Part shown: positions 1 to 11,100 of the stretch, piece by piece
Layout of the letters: each line of letters opens with the position of its first letter
Position numbering within the stretch: the first letter of the stretch is position 1
Assembly (NCBI GenBank): GCA_021234155.1
Contig: JAJEKV010000017.1
Coordinates: 6,181,901 to 6,245,900 of the forward strand
Direction of reading: 5' to 3'
Length of the DNA stretch: 64,000 nucleotides
DNA from: Isoetes taiwanensis
Lineage: Eukaryota > Streptophyta > Lycopodiopsida > Isoetales > Isoetaceae
Notes under the pieces: model-generated
Told to the model about the DNA's origin: nothing
Databases searched by the model: none
The model's input: only the letters and a program-made list of their open reading frames with translations
Translations under genes and position numbers: made by a program

Positions 1-541
1 AAGACATGAACAGGAAGTTGAAAAAGGAGGGAGATCAGATCAGGCATATCCTCCTCCAAAATCTGGAAAAATGAATGATTTGGCCTTCATTTAATTTGGC
101 CATGGTATTGTGAGACCTTGATGTGTTTGGAATGATACATTGAATGAAATTTCCAATATTTGATGACTTTCTTTGCATTGTTTGTATCAGAAACTTAATA
201 TATGTAATGCATACAGGAATCTAGAGAACTCAATACAACAGATATCACCTAAACGAAAAAACTCAATTGTATTCATTAGAATCAGGTTTACAAAGGTATG
301 AATGCACTCAAACATAGTGCTAATGAATGAAATAATCTTCAACAAAGAAAACCAAGCCCCGAGTACTAACTACAGTTCATGTACTTAACAAAAAAAGGTT
401 TATCAGCAACCCCTCTTCAAGCACATTTGTCCCTGTTACAGATTCAAGCTCATTTGTCCCTGTTACAGAATCTGTTAGTGAGATAGTGAAATATGAAGAG
501 TACAAAACAATTTACAGGAGAATGTTTTCCCTTTCTATTGC
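1..541. other. Intergenic, AT-rich, no gene seen
   Basis: No open frame or recognisable element. A short near-repeat 'tcatttgtccctgttacaga' occurs twice around 424-468. The stretch probably contains the 3' untranslated region of the minus-strand gene that ends at 542. Confidence 0.5.
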
Positions 542-1042
542 TCAAAAAACATTTACATCAGCAAGAAATGCTGTATCTTTACAAAAATGGGAGTTCTTCC
601 ACAAAAGCTGGAGATTGAGAAGATAAGTAAAAAGGAAACCTGTAAAACTAAAGAAATGGAAAGAAAAAAAAAACAAGAGGCCGGCTTCAACATGCAACAC
701 AGCTTGTTTCCGGGTTTTGATCTCCATAAGCACCCAATGACCGGAAATCTTCACAAAGGTGAACTCGACATGAACCTTCTGCCGAACTGGTGCGTTCATA
801 GCCCACTCGAATAACTTGGACTCCACTCGAATGCCCATGTCCAAGTATTGCACCAAAGCTTGTGCAGTTATAGAGTTATGAGTCTTTCTGTGATTAAGCA
901 CAGAAAGCTCATTCTCTTCAACAGTGCATGACGAATTTACACTGCCTTGAGACATGTCTTCTGAGTCCGAAGAGGATGGCGATGGAGAAGGATGGCGCCG
1001 GAATCTGAAGCGCCTTCGAACTACTACCTTTGGTCTGGCCAT
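542..1042 (-). CDS. Small hypothetical protein, basic/Ser-rich N-terminus
   Basis: The frame starts at the ATG at 1042, in a good plant start context (GAGATGGC), and gives about 166 residues. The N-terminus begins MARPKVVVRRRFRFRRHPSP and runs into a Pro/Ser stretch and an acidic patch (SSSDSED), which resembles a nuclear or RNA/DNA-binding tail, but that is inference. The middle (about residues 60-125) is well-mixed globular sequence including VESKLFEWAMNAP and FTFVKISGHWVLMEIK. The last ~40 residues are Phe-rich (LLFFFSFHFF) and may be translation of intron or 3' UTR, so the true end is probably near 670 or at a splice donor there. I do not recognise the family. It lies just downstream of the Myb/SANT-like gene on the same strand and could be its 3' exon or a separate gene. 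Confidence 0.45.
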   Translation of the reverse strand: MARPKVVVRRRFRFRRHPSPSPSSSDSEDMSQGSVNSSCTVEENELSVLNHRKTHNSITAQALVQYLDMGIRVESKLFEWAMNAPVRQKVHVEFTFVKISGHWVLMEIKTRKQAVLHVEAGLLFFFSFHFFSFTGFLFTYLLNLQLLWKNSHFCKDTAFLADVNVF

Positions 1043-1508
1043 CTCTTCAGGAAACATAGAATAAGAAAAGAATATGTTGGCACACAAACCGAGGTCATAA
1101 TTTATGGGAGTCTGCTATCTAATGGTACATGAAATAATGGTTTGAATGCCATCTAAGGTGTAAGCCTACTGCCATGAAATCTAATGGTTTCGAGGACTAA
1201 AGTTTTTATGCCCAATTCTGCACTATAACTGGTCATGAACTTGCTGGCAACTTTCTATGTCAGACTACAAATTTCTGTCATTGCGGTTATAGAATAGAAT
1301 GTTGCCAACTCAATGGGATTTGGGAAAAAAGACACTACAAATATCTAACAATAAAGAACAAAAATACAAAACCAAAGCAAACTAAAATTCTAAACGCACC
1401 TTCAATTTCCCATTTTGTAGTGAAAGTTTTGCAATTTCAAGCAAAGTCTCTTTGGTCATTTGGCAAATGCTTTGAGTCATGATAGCCATGGATTACGCAA
1501 TTTTCGGA
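1043..1508. other. Spacer between two minus-strand coding regions
   Basis: AT-rich sequence with no long frame. It could be an intergenic spacer or an intron if the two flanking minus-strand coding regions belong to one transcript. A candidate donor lies just upstream at about 1530-1540 on the minus strand (TTG/GTAAAA). Confidence 0.4.
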
Positions 1509-2632
1509 CTATGAGAAGATCTCATTTCTTCCAGCTCTTTTACCAATTGAATTTTTTCGCATGGATTCATCTTTCATGAACTCCAATTTCTTGTCTTCTG
1601 CTGCCCCAAACCGAGATGCCATTTCACTGATTCCAGATGCTATGTCCTCATCAATAGCCAATCTGGATCTCTTCTTCGAGACCGGGTTTACCCGCAACTC
1701 GTGCTGCATACAAGCTGCCGATCTAGGACTTATCTCATGCACGCCCTTTTTATCAGTAGAAGTAGGAGTACTATTTGAATTTCCACCATTTGTGTTCAGG
1801 CTTGAAGGTGTCTCAAGGGGTTCTGTGTTATTATATGGAGGCTCTGTGTTTGGAATCTCAAATTGTTCTTCCTGGAATGCAAAATTGGTTCCAAAGGTAT
1901 CATAGAATGATTCTGGCATAAAAGTCTTCTGGTATGATGAATGCATCTCTGCAGCATGGAATGCTTCTTCCCCAAATAAACCATCATCTCCAGCTCCAAG
2001 GAGATCTGTGTGATTCGTGCAACCTGTTCTCAATTCTTCCATTTTCTCATACCACTGCCAAGAAAAAGGCTCATCCCCTGTTCTGTCTTTGGCATATTTC
2101 TCGTCCTTGAATTTAGCTTGAAGCTTGTCCCATTTATTCTTCAGCTGCCTCAATTCAACTAAACCTAGCACTATGGGGGTCAGTCTTTCTAAAATTTCTT
2201 TCCATTGGGAATTGGAAAGATTGATGCTACCATTGTTATGTGCCTTGAATTTCATTAGATGGCTCAATAATGCAGTGATGGCTTCATCAGACCATTCCAA
2301 TGGTGATTTATGCTTTGCTTTCGGCACCATTGGGTCGGAATTTGGATCCACAACTACTAATGCTTGGGATTTTCCAGAAGAAACATAGTCTTGACTTACT
2401 TGCCCTGCCTCAAAGTTTGTCCTTCTAGCACAAACTACCGGGGAATCTGACCTGCTTCTTGTCCTCTTTGGTTCTTTTGAAGTAGCAAGTGCATGAATTA
2501 TAGGGGCACACACTGATCCGGTCATTTTCTTTGGTTTTCTTGTCTGAAATTCCTTTTCATGCCTTGGAGGAACAAAGGCCTTCCAATGATCTGAAGCCCT
2601 TGTCATACTTACAAGTCTAGGATCTAAGAAAA
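1509..2632 (-). CDS. Myb/SANT-like DNA-binding protein (Myb_DNA-bind_3 type), main exon
   Basis: The exon opens after an acceptor (TTGCTTGCAG) at 2633, so at least one upstream exon is likely. The first in-frame ATG is at 2606. At about residues 105-200 is a trihelix-like Myb/SANT-like domain: W-S-D-E-A (W117-like), QWKEILERL, ELRQLKNKWDKL, and the closing PFSWQWYEKMEEL. This matches the plant family that includes transposase-accessory proteins and domesticated regulators; nuclear DNA binding is the known family role, and the target here is unknown. The N-terminal part is basic with KKRSR-like patches, the middle Asn/Ser/Thr-rich. At the C-terminus a 6-A run (near 1557) decides the frame: the open frame ends KRAGRNEIFS, while one A fewer would give a more typical helical tail (RKIQLVKELEEM). 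This suggests an indel or a splice donor there. Confidence 0.7.
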
Positions 2633-2883
2633 CTGCAAGCAATGAAGATAATCAGTTTCTAGTTTCTGTCATCCAATCTTCATTACAAAAGAGAAATCGA
2701 ATTATGCTAAAATGGAATGCAAGATTCCGAAGTTCTTAAGTAATAATGCCTACCTCGTCCTCAATCGACCTTGATCCGGTTGGGTCTGCACCAAGAAGAT
2801 CTGCAACACCGCTGAACGGGGAGATTCATGAAGGAGCGTGGGAAGGCCAATTTAGGAAGCGAAAAACATTCCGGCAGGGGTTA

Positions 2884-2933
2884 AGCTTAACTGGCGCAAA
2901 CCGATGGGAAACGGCCCATCCGCCAGTTAAGCT
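2884..2933. repeat. Inverted repeat, 13-bp perfect arms
   Basis: AGCTTAACTGGCG at 2884-2896 is answered by its exact reverse complement at 2921-2933 around a 24-nt loop. It lies upstream of the Myb/SANT-like gene, so it may be in its promoter or 5' UTR. Confidence 0.75.
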
Positions 2934-2957
2934 AAAATTTGCCTCTCGGGACATTAA

Positions 2958-2988
2958 AGGTGAGAGTGGGTTTTCCCCACTCTCACCT
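2958..2988. repeat. Hairpin with 13-bp perfect stem and 5-nt loop
   Basis: AGGTGAGAGTGGG (2958-2970), loop TTTTC, then the exact reverse complement (2976-2988). It directly follows the inverted repeat at 2884-2933. Confidence 0.8.
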
Positions 2989-3052
2989 CCCTCTCGCAAC
3001 TCTCATCACCTCTCATCGTCTCTCCCACAAAAAAGTCAATCATGTGGGAAAG

Positions 3053-3098
3053 CTCCCTCCCTCCCTCCCTCCCTCCCTCCCTCCCCCTCTCTCTCTCT
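3053..3098. repeat. CT-rich microsatellite (CCTC)n then (CT)n
   Basis: About nine CCTC-type units followed by a short CT run. On the minus strand it reads GA-rich, like plant core-promoter GAGA tracts, and it sits upstream of the minus-strand Myb/SANT-like gene. Confidence 0.8.
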
Positions 3099-4016
3099 AA
3101 TGTTCTCCAAAACCAAAATCATGAAAATTTGGAGATATAGAGGAAGTAGGAAAGCTAAGGGCAAAAGAACTCATACCTTGGATAACTAGTATTTTAACAA
3201 ACAACGATTCCTACATAAGGAAGAATTATTTCTAGAATAATTCATTCAAGGTCGAGCTATGGTGTCCCCAAATGCTACTTCACTTCCTCTCTTACTTGCA
3301 TCTTCACCATCAAAATAACCACACTAATGCCCAAGAAATCCCTACCCTAGAACTAGTGAATATGCTCTCCCATTCCAATACATCCCATTTGTCAAATTGT
3401 TACGGCTTAATGCCGGATCGGGAGAGCGGCTCAGGCTCAACATCTTTTATCCAGTTCAACCTGTGTAAAATGGAAGGGGCTTCCTATGAGTGTAACATTC
3501 TTGCTTAAAGTATTAAAATAAAATATCAACCATTAAAATGCATGGCTGATAACGGGTCGAATTGATATACTGCCCACATATGTACTATATGAGCCTACTT
3601 TGAATAACTCAAGGCTTCTTGTAGCTAGTTGCTCTAGCATCAAATCTTCCTAAGTCGAATAAGAGACCAGTAAGATTAGGACCGCGCCATAAGGTATGAA
3701 GATAATAAGCCATAAGTGTACTAAAATATGATGTGGTTTGCTAACCACAGAATACTAGCACTCAATTCATATCTCTCTAATTCCTATACGAGGTAACCAA
3801 AAATGCATTGGGCTAGTTATTTACCATTTCATTAATTATTTACAACCAATAAGCACGCAATGCTTTCAATCTGCGCAAAAAAAAAAAAAAAAAAAAACTC
3901 TACCTTTGCTTCAAGCTTGCCCTACTGCTAGTTTTGTTACCATCACCAAATAACATATTGACGTGAGCGGATATGTGGTACGAATTGGACGTAAGTAGAA
4001 CATTATGATATAATGG
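3099..4016. other. Non-coding spacer with an A21 tract
   Basis: No convincing coding sequence. A pure run of 21 A residues at 3877-3897 may be the tail of an old plus-strand retroposon or simple slippage. Short frames here have no homology I can recognise. Confidence 0.4.
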
Positions 4017-4428
4017 TTAGCATATGGGTGAAAGCACAATATTGGGGGGCAAAAATGCGCATGGCAAGCACCAATATCCCAAGGCCACCAGTTGCTGTAG
4101 GTTTAATGCACTTCGCACAACAAACTTGACCACAGCTCCTTCCTCATTTCCAACCCAAATGAAGCTCTTAACAATATAAATAATCTCCTCCATCTTACAT
4201 TGAGGGGCTAATAAAGCAAATGCCATAGAAACATGTAAGCCACGTTGTTGAGAATACATTGACGAGAAAGAAACCCAGATTGTGTTAAAGAGATGGGCTC
4301 AGCCAAAATATCTTCAACTCGTTGTGCCAACATCTTAGCAAATATCTTGTGTACAGAGAAAAACAATGTAATAGGTCGCTAGTCAGAAATAGTCTTGGTT
4401 TCCTTGCTCTTTGGAATACATCATCCCA
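4017..4428 (-). mobile_element. Truncated LINE (non-LTR retrotransposon) reverse-transcriptase fragment
   Basis: Read on the minus strand with one stop, the sequence just below 4428 gives ETKTISD then RPITLFFSVHKIFAKMLAQ, then RVEDILAEPISLTQSGF. This matches the conserved RT block of plant L1-type LINEs (consensus DYRPISL...KI..K.LA.RL...L..LIS..QS.F). Further down, residues like SFIWVGNEEGAVVKF resemble the later FLW-G region of the same RT, with a deletion in between. Both ends are missing and stops are present, so this is a dead fragment. It directly abuts a partial copy of PKG exons. Confidence 0.65.
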
Positions 4429-4862
4429 ATTCTTGTTTGTGCAAGCAACTTTATTAGAGTAATCATCTTTCTCATCAGCAGGCTCATTGCAAATGCGTAG
4501 ACATGCATAATCATCTACATGAGGAAGGATCATCTGCAAGAGTTTATGAATCAAAAACTAAAACGATCAAAGTTTTAAATAGCCAAATTGTTATGGTGAA
4601 TGATGATGTCACATGCTGTTGATTTTTCTTTTTGCCGAGTTAAAAGCCTAAAATGAACCTTCCTCGTAAAGAATGGGTGTTCTTTGATCTCCAAAATACC
4701 ATGTTACCTCTACCCAAGTCTCATCTCTGGATTTAGATCTAGAAACTTCTTGACAAGATCAAAGGCCTCTGAACTCATGTTTGAGGCATTCTCAGGCATA
4801 ATCCCTTGGGAAAACAACCTAGATGCACATTACCCCTTAGTGCAATTCTCATCAAAGATTTC
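4429..4862 (-). pseudogene. Partial duplicate of the last two PKG exons and their intron
   Basis: This segment aligns along its length with 6062-6503. It keeps the last-exon coding sequence (HVDDYACLRICNEPADEKDD, then NKNWDDV), the short intron, and the penultimate exon, whose antisense begins at about 4650. Because the intron is retained, the copy arose at DNA level and not through a processed mRNA. Several small indels and substitutions break the penultimate exon (for example a Gly and the stretch before ASSEAF are altered). The copy is cut at NWDDV, where the LINE sequence takes over. Confidence 0.8.
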
Positions 4863-5306
4863 CTTCGGGCAACTCAAAAAGTTGGATTGACTACCTCTTC
4901 TTACAATGCTCAATAGCTTGTACATGAAGAGCTAGATCTACCACAAGTCTAATTTATCATTCAAATTGCGAGGAAATGACTTTACGCAACAAGGACTAGC
5001 AAAGAGCACCTAATAAATTACGAGGAAAGGACTGTGCAACAATGATCACTAGTTAATGCCACATGGATCTTCTCCCAAAACCTCTCTCCCACATCTTAAC
5101 ATTTTGCTGCTGCAAAGTATGGTGCAGTAAAATACTAGATTTTATTGTGGGGCGAGGTCCTTGCTTGCCAAATCCCTCGCAAAGGAAATGAAATATATGC
5201 ATCAAAAGCACCATACAACTACAAGGAGGCCACTTGAATTCCAACCCCATGCAGGCTTCGTATTGTGTTTAACCATATACGGAAGTAAAAACGCTTTATA
5301 ATATAA

Positions 5307-5751
5307 AGGGAAAATTACCAAAATACTATTAAAGTTTGCCAAAATTACCAAAATGTCACTAAACCCAGTGGTATTTTAGGAAAACTAGCAATAACGTTCT
5401 CTTAATGATCTGAATACAAATATGCCTTTCAAATGAATTGTAGATTAAGCTGAGATCTTTCCAACAAGCATAAGATCGTCTTGATTGGAGATGAAAATTT
5501 CAAGTTATAAGCTCTTGAGTTCTTCAAAATTTGAGAAATGAAAAATCTCATAACTTAAGATTGTGGTCTTAGAAATGAATGATCTTATGCTTGCTAGAAA
5601 GATCTCAGCTTAATCTACAATTCGTTTGAAGGACACATTTGCATTCAGATCATTGAAGAAACGTTATTGCCAATTTTCCCAAAATACCACTGAGTTTAGT
5701 GGCATTTTGGTAATTTTGGCAAACTTTAATAAAATTTTGGTAATTTTCCCT
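5307..5751. mobile_element. Foldback MITE with long terminal inverted repeats
   Basis: 445-bp element. It starts AGGGAAAATTACCAAAAT and ends with the reverse complement. The inverted arms run roughly 200 bp on each side with mismatches, leaving a short central loop. A 7-bp direct repeat, AATATAA, flanks it (5300-5306 and 5752-5758), consistent with a target-site duplication. There is no coding capacity. It sits between the PKG 3' end and the duplicated PKG fragment. Confidence 0.8.
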
Positions 5752-6054
5752 AATATAAATATAAGATCTCAAAATATTTGCACCTAGATTCTTTTCTTCT
5801 TCTTAAAGATACCAAAAGCAACAATTGAAACACACATTTTATCAAGGCAGTAGACTAGTAGACTGCAAAAATACACACTGCATAAAATCAGGCGTAGCAG
5901 TAACATGCCTTTGCTTTACAATACTCATGGTAATATGTACAACCATAAATGGTGGCTGATTTCATGACATCCATCAAAAAATTGCCATGCATATATATAC
6001 ATATATAAAATACATTAATGTCTTCAAAACTATACACTCTGGAAAATGTTAGGT

Positions 6055-8150
6055 TCAGAAAACATCATCCCAATTCTTGTTTGTGCAAGCAACTTCATTA
6101 GAGAAATTGTCTTCCTCATCAGCAGGCTCATTGCGAACGCATAGAGATGCATAATCATCTACATGAGGAGGGATCATCTGCAAGGATTTATAAATCAATA
6201 ATTAAAACAATAAAAAAGTTTAGATAACCAAATTATCATTGCAAATGATGATGTCACATACTGGTGGTTTTTCTTTTTGCCGAGTTAAAAGCCTGAAATT
6301 GACCTCCCTCTTAAAGAATGGGTGTTCTTTGATCTCCAAAATACCACGTTTCCTACACCCAAGTCTCGTCTCTGGATTTGGATCTAGAAGCTGCTTGACG
6401 AGATCGAAGGCCTCTGAACTCATGTTTGGAGGCATTCTCAGACGTCCATCCACAATTCTTTGGAAAACAACCTAGATGCACATTACCCATCAGTGTAATT
6501 CTTATTAGAGGTTTATCTTTTTGCCTAATCAATATTTACCTGTGGGGGATCATCTCCTCGATTGAAAGGGCTCGTATTTGTTATCATCTCATAAATCAAA
6601 CAACCAAGTGCCCAATAGTCTACTGCCTTTCCATACCCTTTTCTTTTTATTATTTCTGGTGCCATGTAATCTGGAGTCCCACATAATGAGTATGTCCGTT
6701 TGTCATAAATCCTTTTTGCAAATCCCATGTCGATAAGCTTAGGATAACCATTATTTCCTATAAGTGTATTCTCGGGCTTTAAATCACGGTAGACAATACC
6801 CTTTGAATGCATATATTCAAGTCTGCATAACAAGTTGAACTAAATTAGACATCTTTGATATTCGATGGTGAGATCTCACTGGCTAACTTACACTAGGTAG
6901 CTGATTGAGGTAAATGCTCAAAATGACCACTCTGATAGACCTGCCATGGACGGATATAGACTGAAGGCTCCAGGATTACAGGATTAAGTACTAATTGTTC
7001 AACCTACTAGACAAATAACTAACAACGGCGTGGAAGAAGATTATAAACAAGAATCTAATGATAACTAGTGGGCAACACATTGTGACCATTGCTTAAGGGG
7101 AATTTGGAAATCCCCTGCATTGATAAGAGAAGTTAATTTCCTGTTTACATTAGCTTCTTTCTGATCTCTCATTTCTTCTGTACTTTAGGTTGATTTAAAC
7201 AGAAAATAGAAGTCCGGAAAGAAGAGCGAGCTCTCACGCAAGGAGGATGCAGCCAGCATAAAATGCTGTTTCCCATTCTTGAAGACTACCAATATGTTCC
7301 ATGAAGTAAAATAGTTCCCGTCCTGCGATTAGTTCTTGCAATAAATAGACCTAAAAAGTAGCGAGACAAAACATTTTAGTTTGAAAAGCATGTGACTAAA
7401 AGCATTCCAATAGAATGGATAAAAATGTACATACATTTCTATTATCTTTATATGTTCGAATCAGCTTTATGATGAATGGATGATCTAATTCGGACATGTA
7501 GATCTTCTCATTTCGCAAGTGCACTTCCTCTTGCATCTTCTCAACCTGGAGGAGATGCATATATCATTGTCATTAATTTTAGAATCCTATCACATAAGAG
7601 CACAATCAAGAATCAAATCACTAAAACAACAGTTGCAAGCTCATAACACAGGCATAGTTGACAGCATGCGGAAAGTGTTCCTCTTGCTTATCAGCAACTG
7701 ACGTAAAAAATGGAACACTCAAACCTGTAGAGTATAAGCTATAAAATCCCACAGCTGCTGCTGCCTCTAGTTGGTGAGACCATTGCATTTACTCCATCAT
7801 CATTATTTAATTAATTATGTAAATTTTAAAGGACTACCTTAGCTTTGTCGACACATTTCAAAGCATAGTATTCGTTTGTTCGTCTGCAATAAACTAGTTT
7901 CACTTTGCCAAATAGACCTGACCAATGTTTGACCCTCAAGTAAGCCAAGATAATATGAAGATCCTCTCAAGGTATTTATTATGTACTCCCATACCAGTGC
8001 CAAGAAGCCCAACTTCATTGAGTTCTTCAAATTGGATACTTCTGTTAATTCCCCTCTTCTCATAATCTTTTCTGCGTTGATCATTTAGTTCTTCTAATGG
8101 GCCAAAATTAGCCTCTAAGACTGCCCTGTCTAGGTAGAAGAGTTGGGCTC
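6055..8150 (-). CDS. PKG exons 14-20: AGC kinase domain and C-tail
   Basis: Gly-rich loop GLLGTGLFGKVKLV spans exons 14-15 (about residues 728-741). The ATP Lys is in YALKCVDK (about K753), the helix-C Glu in LRNEKIYMSEL (about E772). The catalytic loop is YRDLKPEN (about 845-852). The Mg-binding motif reads D-M-G (IDMGFAK, about 865-867) in place of DFG. The activation loop and P+1 segment is TYSLCGTPDYMAPE, with Ser where PKA/PKG have the phospho-Thr. Then VDYWALGCLIYEM, LLDPNPETRLG and EHPFF follow the AGC pattern. All catalytic residues are present, so activity is expected. The last exon is the acidic tail ending NWDDVF. Confidence 0.92.
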
Positions 8151-11100
8151 CTGCCTCATGTAAATGGAAACAGATCATTATGGGCAGTCTATAAAATTTA
8201 AATGAACCATGATTTAGAAAAAGGCACTCTAGGTGAGAAAGTACATAACCGTTAGAAACAACACATCAGTCTCTGGTTCAAAATTCTTTTCCCATATAAA
8301 GAAGTAGCTTCAGGTTCCATATAGATTAAGGAACCAATATATATTTTCTAATTCTAGCTCTCATGGTTAAAGACAATGGCCACACTCACCACTTTCTTTT
8401 CCAGCCAGCACAGTGTATGATCTTGGTTCACCACCTAAAAGAGCATGCTCTCCAAAATAAGAGCCTTTTCCCAGAACTAAGTCATCTGCTCCTGATTTTT
8501 CTTCAGTTACAGTTCCTTGGTAAATTATATACAACCGGTCTCCTGGTTCACCCACACGGTATACAGGTTCACCAGAGCGCACTATACGGATACCAAGGGA
8601 ATTTGATAGTTGATCGATTTCTGATGAAGTAAGGAACTCCAGACAAGGAACTTTTCTGTACGAGTTATTTACAGAAACAATAAGAACATAATCCAAGTGT
8701 TTCTGAAACTAGAAAGGAATTTTACACAATTATTGCATGCAGTCTTAGCACTAATAACATACACATCAATCTGAGGTGTGCATGCCCCTACACATCGTCA
8801 TCAAATATGCTTGCATGCACATATCAGCAGCATACTTCTCAACAAAAGATAGTACGCATGTTTAGGTATTGACATTCACATAAAGTAGACAATTATCTTG
8901 TGATTCATGACCAAAAAGCTGGATGCGACTTCACATAAACTTTGGAAGAATGTTGATGAACTTCTGTTTTTTAAACTCATGTGCATTCAGACATCCATGA
9001 CCCCCAGATGGCTGCATATGTAAAAGGCGCCATTGCTATAGCCAATTAAATCAACTAAAAAGTTTTGAGCTTAATGGTACTTAAATTCAAATTTTAGGTT
9101 CTATATACTCACCATGGTTCTGTGGATGGATCAAGGACATGATCGAATCGGGAGGTGAGGGGGAGGGGCAAGGGCTCTATCATCATTCTTTTGTGAAATA
9201 AATATACTGATAAGTCTCAGTATGTCTCAGTAGTTATAAACTATGTCTCAGTAATTGAAGACATCATGAGGTGGAAACACGCTGCTAGGTGGCTCAGATA
9301 CTATTGGTTCTGTGATGCAAACATTTCCCATCAAGGACTCTAATTTCATGTGCAATACATAGATCATAGCAAATGCTTGCTTCTGAATAAATACTACGAG
9401 GACCGATACCATACAAGTAGTTGCGAGAAGATACACCATATTTCTCACATACCGCCTTAGGTATATGTGTTCAGAAAAAGGACACAATTAAAATAATTCC
9501 AAGAGGAGACCAAATATGGCCCTAATTATTAACGGCATTTCCTAATATTATTACTATGTCATGTATACAAGTAGTTGCGAGAAGATATGCCATATACATA
9601 CCGCCTTAGGTATATGTGTTCAGAAAAAAGAATTTCAAGAGGAGACCAAATACGACCCTAATTATTAACGGCATTTCCTGGACCTCTTGTACTTAATATA
9701 GTTTATACGTCGGGGTTCAAATTTGCCTGCCAATTGAGTTTCTGCACTTATGATAGTTTATACTTCGGTGAAACTTGCCTGACAATTGAGTTTCCTACCT
9801 CTCTTGCACTTAAGATAGCTTATATTTTGGGGTTAAAATTTGTCTGCCAATTGAGTTTCCTAGATCTCTTGCACTTAAGATGGTTTATACTTCGGGGTTG
9901 AAATTTGAGTTTCTGTATTTGAAGGGAAATGTCTCTTAAACTAGATCTTCTATCTACGAATCACTTTTCAACAATTTTTCACTTATCAAAGGTGTTTCCT
10001 AATGTTACATCAAGGCTAGCTCAAGCTCATCCATATAGAACCTAAACAATACTTCTTGAAAGTTGTCAGAAGTTCAAAAAACGAATTTGCGGTAATCCCA
10101 TTTATGTCATCATTCGGACTGTTGCATTTCTTATCTTTCTTTATCCTACAGCATGCCATTAGACCCACAAGCTCATTTCCATCCTCAATATTCCACTATG
10201 GACAATTTGGTCACACTTCGGGTATGGGCTGAAGGATCAAAGGAAATTACTCGTCCATTTTCTCTGACATCCCTTGGGCAATGGCCTCAAATCTTGAGTG
10301 GTATTTTTAGCTTATATGGGTTCTTTGTAGCTCTTCACAAAGCATTGATACTGTCTCAAGAGCTAGATTGCTAAACAGACCTGAAAAACTATGTGTTCCA
10401 ACAAAAGTCCAGGCAGTGGTTGCATGCCTATATGAGAAGGTACTTCCTGAGCTTACTTTTTCACTTGATAAAAATGGCACAATTGTTAGCAATATTCGGG
10501 TAAGGGCAAGGATTGCCGGCATTTGTAGTTTATATTCTGTTCTACAGTTACCATCTCTTAAGCTGGCCATTTCACTCAAAGAATTATGGCAAGTTCAACA
10601 GGCACATTTAGCCCATCATGAAATGGACTAATCATGTGTGTCTTAACTTTTTCATCTCCTAAACTGCAAGGTTTCTACGAAATAGTGAATATATTTCATT
10701 ATTTCATTTCTTTCTTTAGCCCACTGCGAGTAATCAGGACCACAGAAATGTGTGTTTAAATATGAAGCCATTATTCTAAACCCATGTGCACATTGCACCA
10801 AAAGAAACATAATTAAATGAAGATTTTTCACATAAATATCTATAAAAAAAATGTTGTAAACCATGTCAACTTCAAGTTGACCGACTTTAGTCATACCTCA
10901 ATGCCATACGGTTTTTCACGCGCAAAAGGTGCTCATTAATTGGACCAAGAATAGCCGCCACCTCTCCTATAGTTACAGATAGACAAACAGCTGCAGAGGA
11001 CTCAACAACGGCAGATGTCTGATAGGATGAGTTTCTGGTATCCTTTTCTTTTACATGAGTAAGAAGGCACTCATCTCCAAAAATCCCATAAGTTGTAATA

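Larger units (their letters stand above)
8656..10896. other. PKG intron 12 (2.2 kb) with repeats and an antisense gene fragment
   Basis: Between PKG exons 13 and 12. It holds a tandem duplication (9409-9678), a degenerate minisatellite (9677-9915) and a plus-strand coding-like fragment (10153-10631). The rest is AT-rich without recognisable features. Confidence 0.6.

Noticed and set aside
2746-3189. 147-codon plus-strand frame opposite the Myb/SANT-like gene promoter
   Set aside because: Runs through two perfect hairpins and a CT microsatellite; composition is an artefact of simple repeats.
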